Shown one piece after another: positions 47,606 to 58,585 of a DNA stretch of 64,000 nucleotides. Under the pieces are notes generated by a model. It was not told the origin of the DNA, did no database searches, and worked only from the letters and a program-made list of their open reading frames with translations. The position numbers were made by a program, and so were the translations under genes. Origin of the DNA: Heloderma charlesbogerti (taxonomy: Eukaryota > Chordata > Lepidosauria > Squamata > Helodermatidae); contig JANEZZ010001866.1 of NCBI GenBank assembly GCA_026122225.1, positions 1,488,001 through 1,552,000 of the forward strand. The letters run 5' to 3'. How positions within the stretch are numbered: position 1 is the first letter of the stretch; every line of letters begins with the position of its first letter.

Positions 47606-48033
47606 TCTAAAACATCCAACTAAGGACTATTCTCCTTCCCCCCCACTCACTTTTGCGATGGAGGGATCCATAAGAGTAAGGCGTGCTTTCCTCCTCCGCC
47701 ATCGGTGCGGTGCCTTTGGTGGCCCTGGGCTGGGCTGGGCTATGTGCTAAGGAGCTGCGTCGTTTCTCTCCAGGGAGCTCATTTGTCTAGTTCGCCAGGC
47801 TTGCTCCAGAAAGCCAGCTGCAGCCTTTTCACGGCAAGTGGCGCCGCACCCGCCACGAACTGCTGGCGGCTTCCCACGAACGGGAAGCGCAGCGAGCCTC
47901 AGCGAATCGCGTTATACGGCCCCGATTGTTTTTTTAAGGGACGCCGCTGAGAACTCTGCCGCTGCAGAGAAACGCTTGCTTGCCTGGAGCCGCGGGCAGG
48001 GCTTCCTGGGTCAAACCACAATGTGGGAGTCTG

Positions 48034-48351
48034 CACCGAGGCCCGCGTCGAGGGTCGGCATGGCTGGGCACATGTTGGGGGCCCACACCCCAGCGGGGGC
48101 CCGCTGACCAGCGCCCCCCAGTCCTGCTCCTCCTCTTCACCGTTGCAACTGCCTTCGTCGCTGGCCTCTCGCTCTGGCCCAGACAATGGCGGTGGCGAGT
48201 GGGAGGAGCGGGAGATGCCGCGGCCACCTGGCTCTGCTTGTCAAGCAAGCGAGCGGTAGCACTGATGAGACAGAGGAGGAGGAGGAGCAGAAGCAGCCGG
48301 TAAAAGGCCCCGTGCAAAGTTTTCCAACTGGGATCTGTGTAAGACCGGCAC
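48034..48351 (+). mobile_element. GC-rich element, copy 5
   Basis: Begins caccgaggcccgcgtcgagg then gtcggcatggctgggcaca and contains ggcctctcgctctggcccag. The right end is diverged (near gaccggcaca). Confidence 0.65.
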
Positions 48352-49287
48352 AGAATCCCAGCTTCCTGCTAACCTTGGCTTTCATTTTGTTTTTGTTTCT
48401 AAACAAGCTTCTAGTCCTCGTGGCTGGAAAGATCATCCTTGAAAGCAGTTTGGCAATGCCAGGTGAAGTTTTAGAAGCCAAATGAGTGGCTAAATTGTCT
48501 CCCTAATAGTTGTGTGTGGAACTCTGGTACCCTGCGAAGCAATCTGGACCTCTTTGGGATTAGTTAAAAGTACTGGGAGATGGTAAAAAAAAAGAGCAGA
48601 TTGATTGACTGAAGGATGCAAAACAAGAGAGTTATAGTTATCCCAAAGTCCACAGGTCGCAGATTTCCCCCTTTTTTGCTGCAGGGTTGGACTGCTTGGA
48701 TGCCATTCATTGTTTTAAAGGGCCATAGAACTGCCCCTGGCTTATGGAAAGAGCAGCGTTCTTGGCTTCCAAATTCCCTCCGCCCGACACAGTCTGGGAC
48801 AACCTCCATAAATCTTTGCAGAAGTCAGGAATTGGCTGACTCTTGCTGTGTACTTGCTGACCCAGCAAAAACCTCCATTCGGGGGGGGGGGGGCAAATTA
48901 CAAGCCGCGCCAGGCCAGCGTTTTGCCAAATTGCAAGCTAGCGTGGTCCCGAAGCGTTCTCGCAGAGCTGCAGGCTGCGGCCCCGTGCGCCACAGAGCTA
49001 AATTACAGGGGCCGGGCGCCCTGCCTTGCCCAAGCAGGCCGCCTGGCAGGCGGAACTGTCACCCTGATTCCTGGCCCTGGGAGGCTCCTGTGTGTGGGCC
49101 AGCGGGAGCTCCAGGGAGGGGTGGCTGGAGATGGGCCAAGGCAGTTTCCATGCTTGGGCAGGCAGTGAAAAAAAAAGGCCCCCCCACAGCACTTGGCAGA
49201 TGTGGCCATCAGGACTACGGCTGGGCTATTTTTTGTTTCAGCGAAGCCTTTGTGCTTTCTGAGCAGACCCAGGGCTTTGTACGAGAG

Positions 49288-49314
49288 AAGGGCCTGTTGC
49301 TCAGTGGTTAGAGC
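49288..49314 (+). mobile_element. SINE type 1 head, left of GC-rich insertion
   Basis: Reads gaagggcctgttgctcagtg and gttagagc, the A-box region of the tRNA-derived SINE. It continues at 49648 after the inserted element. Confidence 0.7.
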
Positions 49315-49647
49315 CAGTGCCCGCTCCAGTTTTTGGGGCACTCTTGGGCAAGACCCCTTCCATCTTGCCTCAGTGAATCTGCCTTCTCTCCACCAGTATC
49401 ACCAGCTGCTCTTGCTTTCCTCCCCTTTCTCCTCATTGGTCCCACTTGCTCGCCAGGCAGGCAAAGAGTTGGGGAGTATCTCCTCCTCCTCGCCACCACC
49501 GTTCCCTGACCCAGAGCAAGAAGCAGGTAAACCAGCAGGTCGCAGTGGGGAAGAGGAGGAGCAGCTCCTCCTCCTGTCAGCGGGGCCCTGCTGGGGTCTG
49601 GGCCCTTGGCAGGTGCCTGACCATGCCTACCCTTGATGCCAGCCCCG
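49315..49647 (-). mobile_element. GC-rich element, copy 6, inserted in a SINE
   Basis: Starts CAGTGCCCGCTCCAG, contains ttccctgacccagagcaaga, and ends cttgatgccagccccg. The flanking 8-mers gttagagc and gacagagc match at 6 of 8 positions and both belong to the interrupted SINE. This fixes the element's limits (333 bp) and supports a hAT-like mode of insertion. Confidence 0.75.
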
Positions 49648-49840
49648 GACAGAGCCCCTGCTTCACATGTAGAAGGTCCCCAGTTCAATCGCTGGCATCT
49701 CTAGCTAAAGGGAGCGGTTGCGAACGATGGCAAACCCCTCTCTCTGCCGTGGGGAGCTGCTGCCAGTTGGGGTGTGCAATGCTGGCTTACATGGACTGCG
49801 TGGGATGCTAGAAAGCCGCTTATACAGAAGCCTTGTAACA
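49648..49840 (+). mobile_element. SINE type 1 body, right of GC-rich insertion
   Basis: Reads agagcccctgcttcacatgt, then a B-box-like agttcaatcgctggc and body text with gagctgctgccagttggg, parallel to the copy at 10622. Confidence 0.7.
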
Positions 49841-50649
49841 GAGCAAGGGTTTTGCACGCAGAATCTGGCGGCTCTACTTCAAGCAGCCCTGCGAGAGCTG
49901 GTGGGATTGAGCTCAGGGGACTCAGCCCTTGCAAGGCAGCTCTTATGTCTGATCTGCACCCAGTGGTAATGCGGGTGGGCGGGTGCACCCCCCCCGCCTT
50001 TATTTTTTTGTTTCAACCCTGACCTGAATGTGCTTGTGTGACTGACCAAGTTATGCATCGGGGTGAACAAACCTGTTGATTCTGGTTTCTCTTTTTCTCA
50101 TTTTTCCAGGCTCAGGTTTGATTCATCCTGAACTTTGACAGTTTTCTTAGTCTTAAGTCTGGGATTGTCCCAAACTTTCAGAATGTTTTAAAATAATTTG
50201 CGCATGAAAATTCATTTGCACTCTGTCCGCATTTCTCAGAATACATGCATTTTTGTATGCAACGTTGCCTAATTTAACACACTTTTTTTGCCAGCAGTTT
50301 TCCTAGTGTAATGCCTTTTTGAACATTATTCTCACTAATGTACATGGTTTTGTGTGCACTTTTCCTTAATATGCACATTTTTGTACATAGTTTTTGATTG
50401 GAGGGCTCCACTGCAAAATTCAGAGAAATGCGAATTTCGATGGCTAACGGAATTATGGTTTGTGTGTTGGTTTGAAAGTGCAAAATTAGGTGAGTTCATG
50501 TTAAAATGCAAACTGAATGAATTTCTGGCCCATTCCTACTTGTGCAAGGCCTCCACGAAGGGCCAAGAGAGCAGCTGGCATTTGGGGTGGGTTAGGGTTT
50601 TTTAGAGCAGCGTTGTTTCGTTATGTTGTTTTGTTCAGTCAGTTATGTA

Positions 50650-50752
50650 AATTCGTTGTATTTTGTGTTATTAGTATTGTACGCCGCCTAGAGTGGCCAG
50701 GTAGCGGGCCAGATGTGCGGTTAATAAATGTAATAAATAAATAAATAAACAA
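50650..50752 (+). mobile_element. L2-type LINE 3' terminus
   Basis: Reads gtattgtacgccgcctagag and tggccaggtagcgggccaga, then tgtaataaataaataaataa, the complement of the start of the element at 56217. Confidence 0.7.
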
Positions 50753-50894
50753 GGTTGCCACCAAACAGCGGATAGACAGTGAAGGCAGTCAACTCCAGAT
50801 GCCGCCCAGCCTCCTTTCCCTAAGACAACACGTTCTGCCCTGGTGCCCACGCGTACCCAAGATGTGCCAATGCAATGTATTTGTGGCCACACTG

Positions 50895-51015
50895 GAGGAG
50901 GTCTGTGTGACCCAGGATCAAATCCATTCCTGGCCACAAACCTCACTGGGTGACCCTGGTCCAGTCACAGAGTGGCGATTGTGAGGATAAATTGAAGGGG
51001 TTATTATGAGCACTG
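50895..51015 (+). mobile_element. SINE type 2, partial
   Basis: Reads aggatcaaatccattcctgg, ctcactgggtgaccctggtc and gcgattgtgaggataaattg, the middle and 3' part of the SINE at 8254. Confidence 0.5.
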
Positions 51016-51333
51016 AGCTAAAAGCAATAAAAGTTGGCCATATTTTGTAATGACAAGAAAATGACATATATCAGCTCCAGTCAAAGTAAGCAGAATTAAT
51101 TAAAACCAATCCATCATAACAGGAGCAGGTCACTTGATATCTTTGACCAGTCCAGTTTGGGCCAGATGATGCAAGCTTCTACATTCTACAGAACTCTTTG
51201 TCCTCCCTGATTGTGTCTGAGAAAAAGCTCTGTGAAGCTCCAAAGCTTGCATACTCCTACCCCTGCAGTTCCCAAGCAGCGTGAGCTACGATGGACCTGG
51301 CACTGTGGCAGGAGACAGAACTGAGCTAAATAA

Positions 51334-52209
51334 TGTTAGAAACTTATAAGGCATTGTAACTGAGCTTATTTAAGGCAAATGGCTGTATGAACCAGCCATA
51401 AGGTTTTTGCCTATTTATAAGAGTGGTATAGATAGCATAACCTAGATATAGGATGAGATAGCTAGAAGAACCAAAATTTAGTAGGCCTGATAAAAGATTG
51501 GTTCTGTGGGCCTAGTTTGAGCCAGAGTGAATTCTGGGAAGTGCTTCTTTGGATGGCAGAGCCATCTTTTGACTTTGAAAAAGAGAGAAGTTTATGGGGA
51601 AAAACTTGTGGTTAATGCACCTTTTTTAGATACATTGCTGCAACCGCAGGGTACAGAGACAGGATGCTTAAGGAGAAGTTGGGGACTTTTTTGGGTTTCT
51701 CTGGAATTAGCTAAGATGTCAGTAATGTAAGAGGGAGGCACTTAAATTCAGAGTAAGGGGCTTAAATGAAGCTAGACCACCTCATAATTACCAATCAGTA
51801 ATCATAAGGCAGAATGGTTACCAAGTTTGGTATTAAACACAGGGCTGCCATCAGACGTAAAGGAACTTCTACCTGATGGGTGAGGACCTGCCTTCTATCT
51901 AAACCCCAAGAATACTCCTTTTTCTTGGAGACAAGGCAAGGACAGAGCGTCTGCTGGCAGATTTGTTGTAAGTCTAACGCTTTTCTTTCTGTTCCTGTAT
52001 TAAGTGTGAAAGGTGTGCGTGCGTGCTACTTTTTCCTAATAAAAGCATTCTATTTTATTTCAAACTGTTGTTTCTGTATAGGGAAATCAGTGCACCGCAG
52101 CATCAAGGCAGTCCCTTCTCCTAGCCTGCGCCAAGTTTTAGTAGACAGGAAATGGGAGCCTGTCATGAATTCTAAACTGAAGGCTTGTACAAACCCCAAT
52201 TTCCCAACA
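51334..52209 (+). mobile_element. Putative retroviral LTR (876 bp)
   Basis: Starts TGTTAGAAAC and ends TTTCCCAACA, giving TGTT...AACA inverted termini. It contains AATAAA at 52038-52043, followed by a T/GT-rich stretch suitable for cleavage, and a TATTTATAAG at 51412. The sequence right after the 3' terminus looks like a primer-binding site. No second LTR, gag, pol or env was found in the window, so it is an isolated 5' end or a rearranged remnant of an endogenous retrovirus. Confidence 0.55.
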
Positions 52210-52240
52210 ATAATTTGAGGCTCTTGTGAGCCTAGAGAGA
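52210..52240 (+). promoter_or_regulatory. Primer-binding-site-like sequence after the LTR
   Basis: Reads ataatttgaggctcttgtga. A few bases after an LTR end, this resembles the 'tttgGGGGCTCGTCCGGGA' class of gammaretroviral primer-binding sites. The tRNA match is imperfect, so this is suggestive only. Confidence 0.4.
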
Positions 52241-52879
52241 AGAGGCCGCCCGCCACATCTCTGTGTGATTCACCACCAGGCTCGACTCCTTCCAGCCAGC
52301 CTCTGCTGTTGGGGGAGGTATTTTTTTTGGCCGCATTTCTGTATTGCGTGTGTGTGGCTCATGCCTCCTCTGCCTTTTGAGGAGGTTGACCGCTGGGTCT
52401 CTGAGGTAGGAGGCATCCGTGTGCCAGTGACATACAGAGATTCTGTAGCAGGACTGCTTGGATCAACAAGATAAAGTGGATCATAAGGTAAAGCGCTAGT
52501 AATAAAATTATGGATACCCGTAACACACATTTAATGAACTGAATTATCTTTATTGCTAAACGTGATAAGCCATCACAATTTGATATACTGAAAATAAAAT
52601 ACAAATAGGACACTAAGCTAAAATGGAATACTGTAAAAATAGTAAGATAAAGTACAGTAAAAATGGTAAACAGAAATACAAGAGTATATAAAAATGCACC
52701 ATCACATTGACATGGTTGAAAAGCTCTGCAACACACATTTAACATCATACCTAAGTTGTCATAAGTGATCAACATCACCAAATAAATACCAGTATCAATA
52801 AATACTGCTGATAAATACTATACCAATCTAAAAACAGCAAAACACAACATGTGGTTAAACAATAACTTATACTTCCAGT

Positions 52880-52902
52880 TACACACACACACACACACAC
52901 AC
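52880..52902. repeat. (AC)n microsatellite
   Basis: About 11 uninterrupted AC units. Confidence 0.9.
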
Positions 52903-52959
52903 CCATACCTAACAAATTGATATATCTTAGTTGTCTAAGAGAAATGTTTAATCCTCATT

Positions 52960-53050
52960 CTTGCACATGCTAGTAGGAGCTATACTTACATGCTAGTAAG
53001 AGCATGTAGCTATAGGAGCATGTAGCTATACCTACATGCTAGTAGGAGTG
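52960..53050. repeat. Short tandem array of gcatgtagctata-type units
   Basis: Variants of acatgctagtaggagctata and gagcatgtagctata recur four to five times. It lies just 3' of the BovB tail on the + strand. Confidence 0.6.
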
Positions 53051-53234
53051 GACCCTCTGGGATTCCGAATATGGCCGTCCGGCGTTTCCCAGAAGGCCTT
53101 GCGCCTTGCCCCTAACTGCCAATCATTTGGTGGTTTCCCAGCTTTTGCCCAGTTTTCCCCATTCTACAAGGTTGAACTGCCTCTCCTAAGGCTCCCTTAC
53201 TGGCAGTAAAAGCTTTAAGCTACAGTGTTGTTGT

Positions 53235-54884
53235 TCAGTCGTCCAGTCGTGTCCGACTCTTCGTGACCCCATGGACCATAGCACGCCAGGCCTTCCTGTC
53301 CTGCGCTCTCTCCCGGAGCGTGCTCAAGTCCATATTCATTGCATCGGTGATGCTATCTAGCCATCTCATCCTCCGCCGTCCCCTTCTCCTTTTGCCTTCA
53401 GTCTTTCCCAGCATCAGGGTCTTTTCCAGACAGTTTTCTCTTCGCATTAGGTGGCCAAAATATTGGAGCTTCAGCTTCAGTATCTGTGCTTCCAATGAGC
53501 ACTCAGGGTTGATTTCCTTTAGGATGGACTGATTGGACCTCCTTGCAGTCCAGGGGACTCGTAAGAGTCTTCTCCAGCACCACAGTTCGAAAGCATCAAT
53601 TCTTCGGCGCTCAGCCTTCCTTATAGTCCAGCTCTCACAGCCATACGTTGCTACTGGGAAAACCACAGCTTTGATTAGACGGACCTTTGTCGGCAAGGTG
53701 ATGTCTCTGCTTCTTACTATGCTGTCTAGGTTTGCCATAGCTTTCCTCCCAAGGAGCAAGCGTCTTTTAATTTCATGGCTACAGTCACCATCTGCGGTGA
53801 TCTTGGAGCCCAAGAAAGTAAAATCTGTCACTGCTTCCATTTCTTCCCCTTCCATATGCCAGGACGTGATGGGGCCAGATGCCATGATCTTCGTTTTTTT
53901 AATGTTGAGTTTCAAACCAGCTTTTGCACTCTCCTCTTTCACCCTCAACAAGAGGCTCTTGAGATCCTCTTCGCTTTCTGCCATTAGGGTGGTATTGTCT
54001 GCATATCGGAGGTTGTTGATAATTCTCCCGGCAACCTTAATTCCGACCTCTGATTCATCCAGCCCAGTATTTCTCATGATGTACTCTGCATATAAGTTAA
54101 ATAAGCAGGGTGACAATATGCAGCCTTGTCGTACTCCTTTCCCAATTTTGAACCACTCGGTTGTTCCATGTCTGGTTCTGACTGTTGCTTCTTGACCCTC
54201 GTACAGATTTCTCAGGAGACAGGTAAGGTGGTCTGGTACTCCCATCACTTTAAGAATTTGCCACAGTTTGTTGTGATCCACACAATCAAAGGCTTTAGCG
54301 TAGTCAATGAAGCAGAAATAGACGTTTTTCTGGAATTCTCTTGCTTTCTCCATGATGCAGCGAATGTTGGCGATTTGATCTCTAGTTCCTCTGCCTCTTC
54401 GAAACCCAGCTTGTACTTCCGGTAGTTCTCGGTTCGCATACTGCTGAAGCCTAGCTTGTGGGATTTTGAGCATCACCTTGCTGCCATGTGAAATGAGCGC
54501 AATTGTGCGGTAGTTTGAACACTCTTTGGCATTGCCCTTCTTTGGAATTGGAATGTAAACTGACCTTTTCCAGTCTTGCGGCCATTGTTGAGTGTTCCAA
54601 ATTTGTTGACATATTGAATGCAGCACTTTAACAGCATCATCTTTTAGGATTTTAAATAGCTCAGCTGGAATACTGTCATCTCCGCTAGCTTTGTTGTTAC
54701 TAATGCTTCCTAAGGCCCACTTGACTTCACTCTCGAGGATGTCCGGCTCAAGTTCAGTGACCACACTATCATGGCTATCAGGGACATTAAGATCTTTCCT
54801 GTATAGTTCTTCTGTGTGTTCTTTCCACCTCTTCTTAATCTCATCTGCTTCTGTTAGGTCCCTGCCTTCTTTGTCCTTTATCAT
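53235..54884 (-). pseudogene. BovB reverse transcriptase region (549 codons open, active-site mutated)
   Basis: An open minus-strand frame covering RT fingers/palm and the C-terminal domain. Recognisable in order are IPIPKKGNAKECSNYRTIAL, AGFRRGRGTRDQIANIR, the first catalytic motif FIDYAKAFDCVDH, GVRQGCILSPCLFNLY, the YADD-box region at 53994-54005, and the terminal KAWRAMVHGVTKSRTRL. The catalytic box reads YADN rather than YADD, so the RT should be inactive. The change is GAC-GAT to GAC-AAT, a CpG transition. No stop interrupts this part, implying a fairly young copy. Confidence 0.9.
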
Positions 54885-56100
54885 GCCCGTCTTTGCAAAA
54901 ACGTTCCCTTGAGATCTCCGATTTTCTTGAAGAGATCTCTAGTCTTTCCCATTCTGTTGTTTTCCTCAATTTCTTTGCATTGTTCATTTAAGAAGGCCTT
55001 CTTGTCTCTCCTTGCTATTCTCTGGAACTCCGCATTCAGTTGGATATATCTTCCCCTTTCTCCCTTGCTTTTCGCTTCCCTTCTTTCATCAGCTACTTGT
55101 AAAGCCTCATCAGACAGCCACTTTGCTTTCTTGCATTTCTTTTTCTTTGGGATGGATTGAGTTGCTGCCTCCTGAACAATGTTACAGACCTCTGTCCATA
55201 GTTCCTCAGGCACTCTGTCTATCAGGTCTAATCCCTGAAATCTATTCCTCACCTCCACTGTATGGAGGTATATAAGGGATATGATTTAGGTCATACCTGA
55301 ATGGTTTAGTGGCTTTCCCTACGTTCTTCAATTTAAGCTGAAATTTTGCAAGAAGCAGCTCATGATCTGAGCCACAGTCAGCTCCAGGTCTTGTTTTTTT
55401 ACTGACTGTATGGAGCTTCTCCATCTTTGGCTGCAAAGGACATAATCAATCTGATTTCGATATTGACCATCTGGTGACGTCCATGTGTAGAGTCGCCTCT
55501 TGTGCTGTTGGAAAAGAGTGTTTGCTATGATCAGCGTGTTTTCTTGGCAAAACTCTAGTAGCTTTTGTCCTGCTTCATTTTGTACACCAAGGCCATGCTT
55601 GCCTGTTATCCCGGTGATTTTTTGACTTCCTACTTTAGCATTCCAATCCCCTATGATGAAGAGGACCTCTTTTTTTGGTGTTAGTTCTAGAAGGTGTTGT
55701 AGGTCTTCATAGAACCTCAGCTTCTTCGGCATCAGTGGTTGGGGTATAGCCTTGAATTACTGTGATGTTGAATGGTTTGCCTTGGATTTGTACTGAGATC
55801 ATTCTATCATTTTTGAGATTGTACCCCAGTACTGCTTTTCCCACCCTTTTGTTGACTATGAGTGCTACTCCATTTCTTCTAAGGGATTCTTGCCCACAAT
55901 AGTAGATATGATGGTCCCCTGAATTCGCCCATGCCTGTCCATTTTAGTTTGCTGATTCCCAAGATGTTGATGTTCAATCTTGCCATCTCATGTTTGACCA
56001 CCTCCAGCTTACCTTGATTCATTGATCTGACATTCCAGGTTCCTAAACAATATTGTTCTTTACAGCATCGGATTTTCTTTTCACCACCAGACACATCCAC
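54881..56100 (-). pseudogene. BovB endonuclease and linker region, frameshifted
   Basis: The N-terminal APE-type endonuclease is spread over several overlapping minus-strand frames. 55879-56100 has GTWNVRSMNQGKLE; 55328-55732 has IGDWNAKVGS and YTWTSPDGQYRNQIDYVLC; 55242-55436 has the catalytic GSDHELLLAKF; 54881-55258 is the Lys-rich linker. At least four frameshifts or small indels separate them, and the join at 55733-55878 lacks an open frame. The protein cannot be made from this copy. Confidence 0.88.
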
Positions 56101-56216
56101 AGCTGAGTGTCCTTTCGGCTTTGGCCCGGCCGCTTCACTCTTTCTGGCGCTACTTGGAAATACCCTCTGCTCTTCCTCAGTAGTATATTGGACACCTTCC
56201 GACCTGAGGGGCTCAT

Positions 56217-58103
56217 TTATTTATTTATTTATTATTAAATTTATTAATCGCCCATCTGGCTGGTCACCCAGCCACTCTGGGCGATGTACAACATACAATA
56301 AAACAGTTTAAAACAATAAAATTCTACCATAAAAACATTTTCTAAAATACCCACCACCCCAAATGCCTGCCTGAACAACAGCGTTTTTAATGCACGACGG
56401 AAGCTCATTAAAGAGGGGGCATGACGGAGTTCCCTAGGGAGGGAGTTCCACAGAGTGGGGGCCACCACAGAAAAGGCCCTCTCCCTCGTCCCCACCAGTC
56501 TAGCTGTCCTGGCTGATGGGACAGAGAGAAGGCCATCCGAGGCTGATCTTGTTAAGTGGCCTGTCTGGTGCTGCTGGAGGCACTCCTTAAGATAGGCTGG
56601 GTCGGAACCATATAGGGTTTTAAAGGTCAAAACCAACACCTTGAATTTGGCCCGGAAAACAACTGGTAACCAGTGCAACTCCTTCAGCACTGGAGTGATG
56701 TGATCTCGCCGGCGGCTGCCTTTAATCAGGCGAGCCGCTGCGTTCTGTACCAGCTGCAGCTTCTGAACCGTCTTCAAGGGTAACCCCACGTAGAGCGCAT
56801 TACAGTAGTCTAAACGAGAGGAGACCAGGGCATGTACTACCGATGGGAGCAGATGGTCGGGAAGGAAGGGGCGCAGCCGCCGTATCAGATGGAGTTGATA
56901 CAGCGCTGTCTGGCTCACAGCTGACACCTGAGCCTCCATGGACAGCTGGGAGTCCAAAATGACCCCCAGGCTGCGGACCTGGTCTTTCAAGGGTAGCCGT
57001 ACCCCATTCAACACCAGGTCAACATCCCCCAGCCTCCTCTTGTCTCCCACCAAAAGTACCTCGGTCTTGTCAGGGTTCAGCTTCAGCTTATTCCTCCCCA
57101 TCCAGCCACTCACCGTCTCTAGACATTTGGACAGGGATTCTACGGCCAACCTTGGTGAAGATTTGAATGAGAGGTAGAGCTGTGTGTCATCCGCATATTG
57201 ATGACACTGCACCCCAAACCTCCTGAAGATAGCTCCCAGCGGCTTCACATAGATGTTAAATAGCATCGGGGAGAGGATGGAACCCTGTGGCACCCCACAA
57301 GTGGCCACGGGTCCGAAACCTCCTTTCCCAGTGCTACCCTCTGGTACCTGCCAGAGAGGAAGGACTGGAACCACTGCAATACGGTGTCTCCAATGCCCAA
57401 CCCCTCCAGGCGGTCCAGGAGGATACCATGGTCAACGGTATCAAAAGCCGCTGAGAGGTTGAGGAGAACAAGGAAGGAGCATTCACCCCTATCCAGAGCC
57501 CTCCTCATATCATCTACCAAGGCGACCAAGGCCGTTTCTGTCCCATGCCCAAGTCTGAAGCCCGACTGAAATGGGTCTAGATAATCAGTTTCTTCCAAGT
57601 GTGCCTTCAACTGCACCGCCACCACCCGCTCAATCACCTTGCCCAAAAATGGCAGATTTGAGACTGGGCGAAAGTTGTTCAGAATTTGAGGATCCAAGGA
57701 GGGCTTCTTTAAGAGTGGTCTTATCACTGCCTCCTTGAGGGCTGATGGCATCACTCCCTCCTCAAGGGAGGCGTTCACCACCGCCCTAATCCCCTCACCC
57801 AGTCTCTCTCTGCAGCCCATAATGAGCCAAGATGGGCAAGGATCAAGTAAGTAGGTGGTTGGCCTTACAGATGAAAGCACCTTGTCCACTTCATCAGGAG
57901 GAAGAAGCTGGAACCAATCCCACAAAACCGGTTTGCCACAGGCCGCCTCTTGCTCACTAACTGTATCCACAGCGTGCAGAGTAACATACCTAATCTGATC
58001 AATTTTATCTGCAAGTGCCTTGCCAAGGCCTCACAGGAGGCCTTAGAATGCTCCAGTGGTTCCGGAGCCACAGGACCGACCAGGCTCCGGACCACTTGGA
58101 ACA
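56217..58103 (-). mobile_element. L2-type LINE (1.89 kb) nested inside the BovB
   Basis: 5'-truncated minus-strand LINE. The 3' tail is ttatttatttatttatta at 56217. It is flanked by GCTCAT on both sides (56211-56216 and 58104-58109), the target duplication, and both flanks are BovB sequence. It includes part of the linker, the RT and the C-terminal domain. Confidence 0.9.
56244..57970 (-). pseudogene. L2 reverse transcriptase, one frameshift
   Basis: 57245-57970 encodes the RT N-terminal motifs: NNFRPVSNLPFLGKVIERVV, YLDPFQSGFRLGHGTETALV and the catalytic [16 protein letters not shown]. 56244-57374 continues in another frame with [12 protein letters not shown] (intact YADD box), [20 protein letters not shown] and [20 protein letters not shown]. 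The frames overlap at 57245-57374, so a single frameshift separates the two halves. Clade L2 is assigned from these motifs. It is better preserved than the other L2 remnants in the window. Confidence 0.85.
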
Positions 58104-58335
58104 GCTCATCTTCTGGCGTCATCTCTTTTAGCCTTGTGATACGTTCCATGGGGTTTTCTTGGCAAGAATGGGCCAATGGCAAGAGTGGGTTGCCATTTCT
58201 TCTCCAGTGGACCACAGTTTGTCAGAACTCTCTGCCATGACCTGTCCGCCTTGGGTGGCCCTGCACGGCATAGCTTATGGCTTCACTGAGTTACGCAAGC
58301 CCCTTTGCCACAACAAGGCAGTGATCCATGAAAGG
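58104..58335 (-). mobile_element. BovB LINE, 5' part beyond the nested L2
   Basis: Resumes with GCTCATCTTCTGGCGTCAT, then tggggttttcttggcaagaa, gggttgccatttcttctcca and cactgagttacgcaagcccc, ending near caaggcagtgatccatgaaa. This is the standard BovB 5' region, so the element is near full length. Confidence 0.85.
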
Positions 58336-58484
58336 GTTAAGCTATAGTAAGCTGGTATTTTTTGTATTTTGGGCTCCACCTCTTTTGCCTTTGGCCCTGT
58401 CCAGCACTGGACTGTGGCCCCCAAGAGCTTCTCTGAAAAGGAAACCAGCCCTCGGGTGGGAAAAGGTTCTGCACCCAGAGCTAC

Positions 58485-58585
58485 ATGGTCTGCTCATGTT
58501 ACCCCCGTCCTGCATGCTTTGCACGGCCTACTGTTTCCAGACTCAGTTTAAAGTTCTGTTTTGGACATTTAAAGCCCTAAACTTG
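58485..58585 (+). mobile_element. Small L2-type LINE fragment
   Basis: Reads cacggcctactgtttccaga, ctcagtttaaagttctgttt and tggacatttaaagccctaaa, like the segment encoding [11 protein letters not shown] in L2. Confidence 0.45.

Larger units (their letters stand above)
53226..56216 (-). mobile_element. BovB (RTE clade) LINE, main part
   Basis: Minus-strand element. Its 3' end at about 53226 carries the signature gttgttcagtcg, then gtcgtgtccgactcttcgtg and accccatggaccatagcacg. Upstream on its coding strand come reverse transcriptase and then endonuclease, broken by frameshifts. It stops at GCTCAT (56211-56216), where an L2 is inserted, and resumes at 58104. Both parts together are about 3.2 kb, close to the full-length BovB consensus. 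BovB is abundant in squamates and ruminants, a known case of horizontal transfer. Confidence 0.92.

Noticed and set aside
48616..49311. 231-codon open frame
   Set aside because: No homology or splice support, low-complexity Gly/Arg/Pro content, and it runs into a SINE.
52960..53050. CRISPR-like repeat-spacer pattern
   Set aside because: Units are short, degenerate and without unique spacers, and the context is a vertebrate genome; it is a decayed tandem repeat.
53263..55275. Plus-strand frames within the BovB
   Set aside because: They are antisense shadows of the retrotransposon's coding strand.
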